DNA from: Oscillospiraceae bacterium
GTDB taxonomy: Bacteria; Bacillota; Clostridia; Oscillospirales; Oscillospiraceae
Reading direction: 5' to 3'
Length of the DNA: 64,000 nt
Assembly: GCA_015067585.1 (NCBI GenBank)
Contig: SVMC01000004.1
Coordinates: 1-64,000 of the forward strand
Position numbers and translations under genes: made by a program. The notes under the pieces were generated by a model. The model made no database searches. It worked only from the letters and a program-made list of their open reading frames with translations, and was not told the origin of the DNA. Within the stretch, counting starts at the first letter, position 1. Every line of letters begins with the position of its first letter. Of the stretch, positions 61,818 through 64,000 are shown piece by piece.

Positions 61818-61954
61818 ATGAATCGCAGAAAATGCACCCTTGCAAGGCAGGATGGTCTGTCCCGCAAGGATTCTGCAGCCAATCCACACAGCGATCCCCC
61901 TGCTTTGGCAGTAGAGGTTTTTGCCAAATGATTCTATTATCATAGTTCGCATTC
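61818..61954. other. Intergenic stretch between two divergent promoters
   Basis: No convincing gene. It contains short inverted repeats (for example CCTTGC with GCAAGG, and CTGC-CAAA-GCAG) and open frames on the minus strand with no ribosome site. Confidence 0.5.
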
Positions 61955-61983
61955 TTGACATTTTCATAAAGGCAGGTTAAAAT
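61955..61983 (+). promoter_or_regulatory. Promoter for the M56 peptidase gene
   Basis: Perfect TTGACA (61955-61960), 17-base spacer, TAAAAT (61978-61983). Confidence 0.87.
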
Positions 61984-62034
61984 AATGGATATCATGACAA
62001 TTGTAGCACCCTTTCTTCTATCGGAGGTATGAAA

Positions 62035-63429
62035 ATGACACTACTGCAAATGAGCCTGTCCGGTGCGCTCATGATCCTTGTGATCGCCGGCTTCCGTTTT
62101 TTGCTGCAGCGAAAAATCCACAGAAATGTCTGGATCTTCCTTTGGTTCACCACTGTGCTGCGATTACTGATCCCCTTTTCCCTTCCTGCTGCCACAAGCT
62201 TCTATAATCTGCCTTTGTTTCATGCAACACAGGCTGCGCCGCAGGCAGCAGTTCCTGCGGAAAGCTTATCCGCCGCTGCATCTACCCTTCCGTCTGGGCC
62301 TTCCATCGATCCCTTAACGATCATCTGGCTGATCGGCGCGGCAGTTATTCTGCTTGTCGTCATTTCTAACCATCTATACCATTTGCGCCGTTACAGATTC
62401 TCCCTTCCTTGCACCGCTTCCCTGCCTCCAATGCCAAAAGGTGTGCAGGTGCGTACACTGGAAGGCTTGGATGCGCCGCTGACCTACGGCATTCTGAGGC
62501 CCACGATCCTGCTGCCATATGGCTTTCCCATGGAGGATTCCAGTCGCCTCAATCATGTATTGCAGCATGAGCTGTCCCATATTAAAAACCGGGATATCCT
62601 GACGAAGCTGCTGCTGATCGTAACCGCTGCCATTCATTGGTTTAACCCCTTCGTGTGGCTGATGTTGTGCCTTGCCAATCAGGATATGGAAATGCGCTGC
62701 GACGCGCAGGCTGTATCCTCCTCCGGCAACGAGCGCATTGCCTATGCCAAGTCCCTGATCGCCACAGAAGAAGATCGCCTCTACAGTATTTTGCAGGCAG
62801 GCTTTGCCCAAAGCGCCACCGAGCGGCGCATTCGCGCACTAACCAAAGACCGCGCCTTACCGGTATGCAGCATTGTTGTTTGCATTCTTGCATTACTGCT
62901 TCTTGGCTCGGTATTCATGACGGGACAGGTAAAAGCTTCCCCTGTTGAGGTTCTACCCTCTGCTCCTGTGGAAGAAGCGCCGGAAACCGCACCGGAAGTA
63001 AGCCTCGATCCGCAGGAGAAAGAGACCATAATCTCCGAGGAGGTAGTCGAAGAGTCCACGGAACCTAATTCGGAAGATACTGATAAAACCGAGCCGGAAC
63101 CTGAAGAAACAGTGATTGACGAAGCAGAAAGCACGCAATCTTCATACGATTATGCGTCATCACAAAGTAATGACAAATCTCAGGAAATCGTCTTAGAGAT
63201 GCCGGATCTTACTTTTAGACCGTATTCAGAACCAACAACATCCGCTCCTAAGCCAGCTGCAAAACCTGAGTATCCATCTCCCCTTCCGGTCATCGAAATC
63301 TATACCGATCCCACACCAAAAGTAGAATATCCTTCTGCATCAGGTTACACGCCAGGACTCAACATATCTGATTCAAGGGGATCCGGTCCGCAACCCTGCA
63401 TACCGGGAATTGATATGGTTTTCCCATAA
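62035..63429 (+). CDS. M56-family (BlaR1/MecR1-like) membrane metallopeptidase, orphan
   Basis: A ~464-residue protein. Four membrane helices surround a cytoplasmic zinc-protease site: HELSHIKNRD (~179-188) and the Glu/Asn segment after it. The region before (DAPLTYGILRPTILLP) is typical of M56. After the last helix (~285-303), a ~160-residue acidic Pro/Glu/Ser-rich tail replaces the penicillin-binding sensor domain of BlaR1, so beta-lactam sensing is unlikely. No BlaI-type repressor gene is beside it. Of the two close ATGs, 62035 (7 bases from GGAGG) is preferred over 62029. Confidence 0.88.
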   Translation: MTLLQMSLSGALMILVIAGFRFLLQRKIHRNVWIFLWFTTVLRLLIPFSLPAATSFYNLPLFHATQAAPQAAVPAESLSAAASTLPSGPSIDPLTIIWLIGAAVILLVVISNHLYHLRRYRFSLPCTASLPPMPKGVQVRTLEGLDAPLTYGILRPTILLPYGFPMEDSSRLNHVLQHELSHIKNRDILTKLLLIVTAAIHWFNPFVWLMLCLANQDMEMRCDAQAVSSSGNERIAYAKSLIATEEDRLYSILQAGFAQSATERRIRALTKDRALPVCSIVVCILALLLLGSVFMTGQVKASPVEVLPSAPVEEAPETAPEVSLDPQEKETIISEEVVEESTEPNSEDTDKTEPEPEETVIDEAESTQSSYDYASSQSNDKSQEIVLEMPDLTFRPYSEPTTSAPKPAAKPEYPSPLPVIEIYTDPTPKVEYPSASGYTPGLNISDSRGSGPQPCIPGIDMVFP

Positions 63430-63440
63430 TACGCAAAAGG

Positions 63441-63470
63441 GGCTGTCTCACTATCAAAAGTGAGGCAGCC
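63441..63470 (-). terminator. Hairpin 1 of a tandem pair between the M56 gene and groEL
   Basis: A 12-bp stem with one G-U type pair (63441-63452 with 63459-63470). T4 follows on the minus strand; the plus strand has no T run. Confidence 0.65.
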
Positions 63471-63480
63471 TCAAAAATCA

Positions 63481-63529
63481 AAGGTGCTGTCTCAAAATGA
63501 TTCGGAAGAATCATGAGAGGCAGCACCTT
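63481..63529 (-). terminator. Hairpin 2, likely terminator of groEL
   Basis: A long imperfect hairpin (9-bp base 63481-63489 with 63521-63529, and inner pairs ATGATTC/GAATCAT) followed on the minus strand by a T-rich stretch. Its arms share GCTGTCTCA and GAGGCAGC-type words with hairpin 1. Confidence 0.75.
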
Positions 63530-63549
63530 GCTATTTCATTGGGTATTGA

Positions 63550-64000
63550 TCAATACATGCCGCCCATGCCGCCGCCTGCGCTGGCCGCTGCCAGAGCTGC
63601 GTCTGCTGCGGGATCGGGCTTGTCGGTGACGAGGGATTCGGTGGTGAGGACGCAGGATGCGATGGAGGCTGCGTTCTCCAGTGCGCTGCGGGTGACCTTG
63701 GTGGGGTCAACGATGCCGCTGGCGATCATTTCCACATATTCCTCGGTGTAGGCATTGAAGCCGTAGCCGGGCTTGCCGCTGTAGCGGATCTTCTCGAAGA
63801 TCACAGAGCCGTCCACACCGGCATTCTCCGCGATCTGGCGGATGGGTGCCTGCAGTGCCTTGGCAATGATCTGAGCGCCGGTCTTCTCGTCGCCCTTCAG
63901 AGTTTCCACCAGAGCCTCTACGGCGGGGATGGCGTTCACATAAGCGGTGCCGCCGCCTGCTACGATGCCTTCTTCCACGGCTGCCTTGGTGGCGTTGAGG
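63550..64000 (-). CDS. groEL: Chaperonin GroEL, C-terminal end (cut by window edge)
   Basis: The last ~149 residues of the 60-kDa chaperonin. Visible are [49 protein letters not shown] with [15 protein letters not shown], and the Gly/Met-rich tail AGGGMGGMY. GroEL folds proteins in a double-ring cavity with GroES. The frame runs off the window end. The tail is shorter in GGM repeats than in E. coli, as is usual in Clostridia. Confidence 0.97.
   Translation of the reverse strand, partial: LNATKAAVEEGIVAGGGTAYVNAIPAVEALVETLKGDEKTGAQIIAKALQAPIRQIAENAGVDGSVIFEKIRYSGKPGYGFNAYTEEYVEMIASGIVDPTKVTRSALENAASIASCVLTTESLVTDKPDPAADAALAAASAGGGMGGMY

Noticed and set aside
61726..61995. 89-codon minus-strand open frame
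   Set aside because: Spans the perfect promoter at 61789-61817, has no ribosome site, and its composition is not protein-like.

Overview
The window is a dense, mostly housekeeping stretch of a chromosome from an anaerobic member of the Bacillota, class Clostridia, probably an Oscillospirales-type gut commensal. The grounds are a multimeric [FeFe]-hydrogenase operon, HemZ, RNase J, a YabM/SpoVB-like flippase with MazG and RqcP, S-layer (SLH) proteins, an ethanolamine-type bacterial microcompartment (BMC) locus and a YedE-type selenium module. Genes are short-spaced, many stop/start codons overlap (ATGA, GTGA, TTGA), and TTG/GTG starts are common. Both edges cut genes: an acylating aldehyde dehydrogenase on the left and groEL on the right.

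Layout. 1-4.0 kb: the end of a BMC operon (EutE/PduP-like dehydrogenase, BMC-H shell protein, EutT-type adenosyltransferase, PduL, an unrecognised protein, EutN vertex protein, EutH permease), closed by a strong terminator. 4.1-10.6 kb: dusB, an ECF sigma/zinc-finger anti-sigma pair, uvrA-radC-rlmH. 10.6-12.7 kb: accessory cell-surface genes on the minus strand with a decayed duplicate of an SLH gene tail. 13-14.5 kb: DUF3343-TusA/YedF-YedE selenium cluster. 14.7-17.1 kb: MBOAT acyltransferase plus SGNH esterase. 17.2-18.6 kb: rluD-like and lspA. 18.8-22.3 kb: a large protein with sigma-70-like domains joined to a membrane anchor and a huge extracytoplasmic region, followed by a zinc-ribbon membrane protein. 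22.4-27.2 kb: RNase J, a LysE-type exporter, a secreted transglutaminase/SLH protein. 27.4-39.2 kb: gdpP-rplI-dnaB-tilS-hpt-ftsH, then ymdB-like, SbcD-like and YhaN-like genes. 39.3-51.4 kb: a long minus-strand run from recJ through rel, dtd, an MBL hydrolase, hemZ, a nucleoside-kinase-like gene, mtaD, a flippase, mazG, HU and rqcP. 51.5-52.3 kb: two small membrane proteins.

52.8-61.0 kb is the most striking block. A plus-strand operon encodes the NuoE-like, HndB-like, NuoF-like and HydA subunits of a soluble NAD(P)/ferredoxin-type [FeFe]-hydrogenase. Six genes sit between the first and second structural genes: two DRTGG-domain proteins, two GHKL-type ATPases, a PHP-domain protein and a second hydrogenase-like protein whose H-cluster motifs are altered as in sensory hydrogenases. 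I read this as a hydrogen/redox-sensing module built into the catalytic operon. 61.1-64 kb holds a membrane protein of unknown role with a perfect-consensus promoter, an orphan M56/BlaR1-type peptidase and the groEL end.

No rRNA, tRNA, CRISPR array, intact insertion sequence or prophage gene was recognised. All functions are assigned by reading motifs; no database search was possible.
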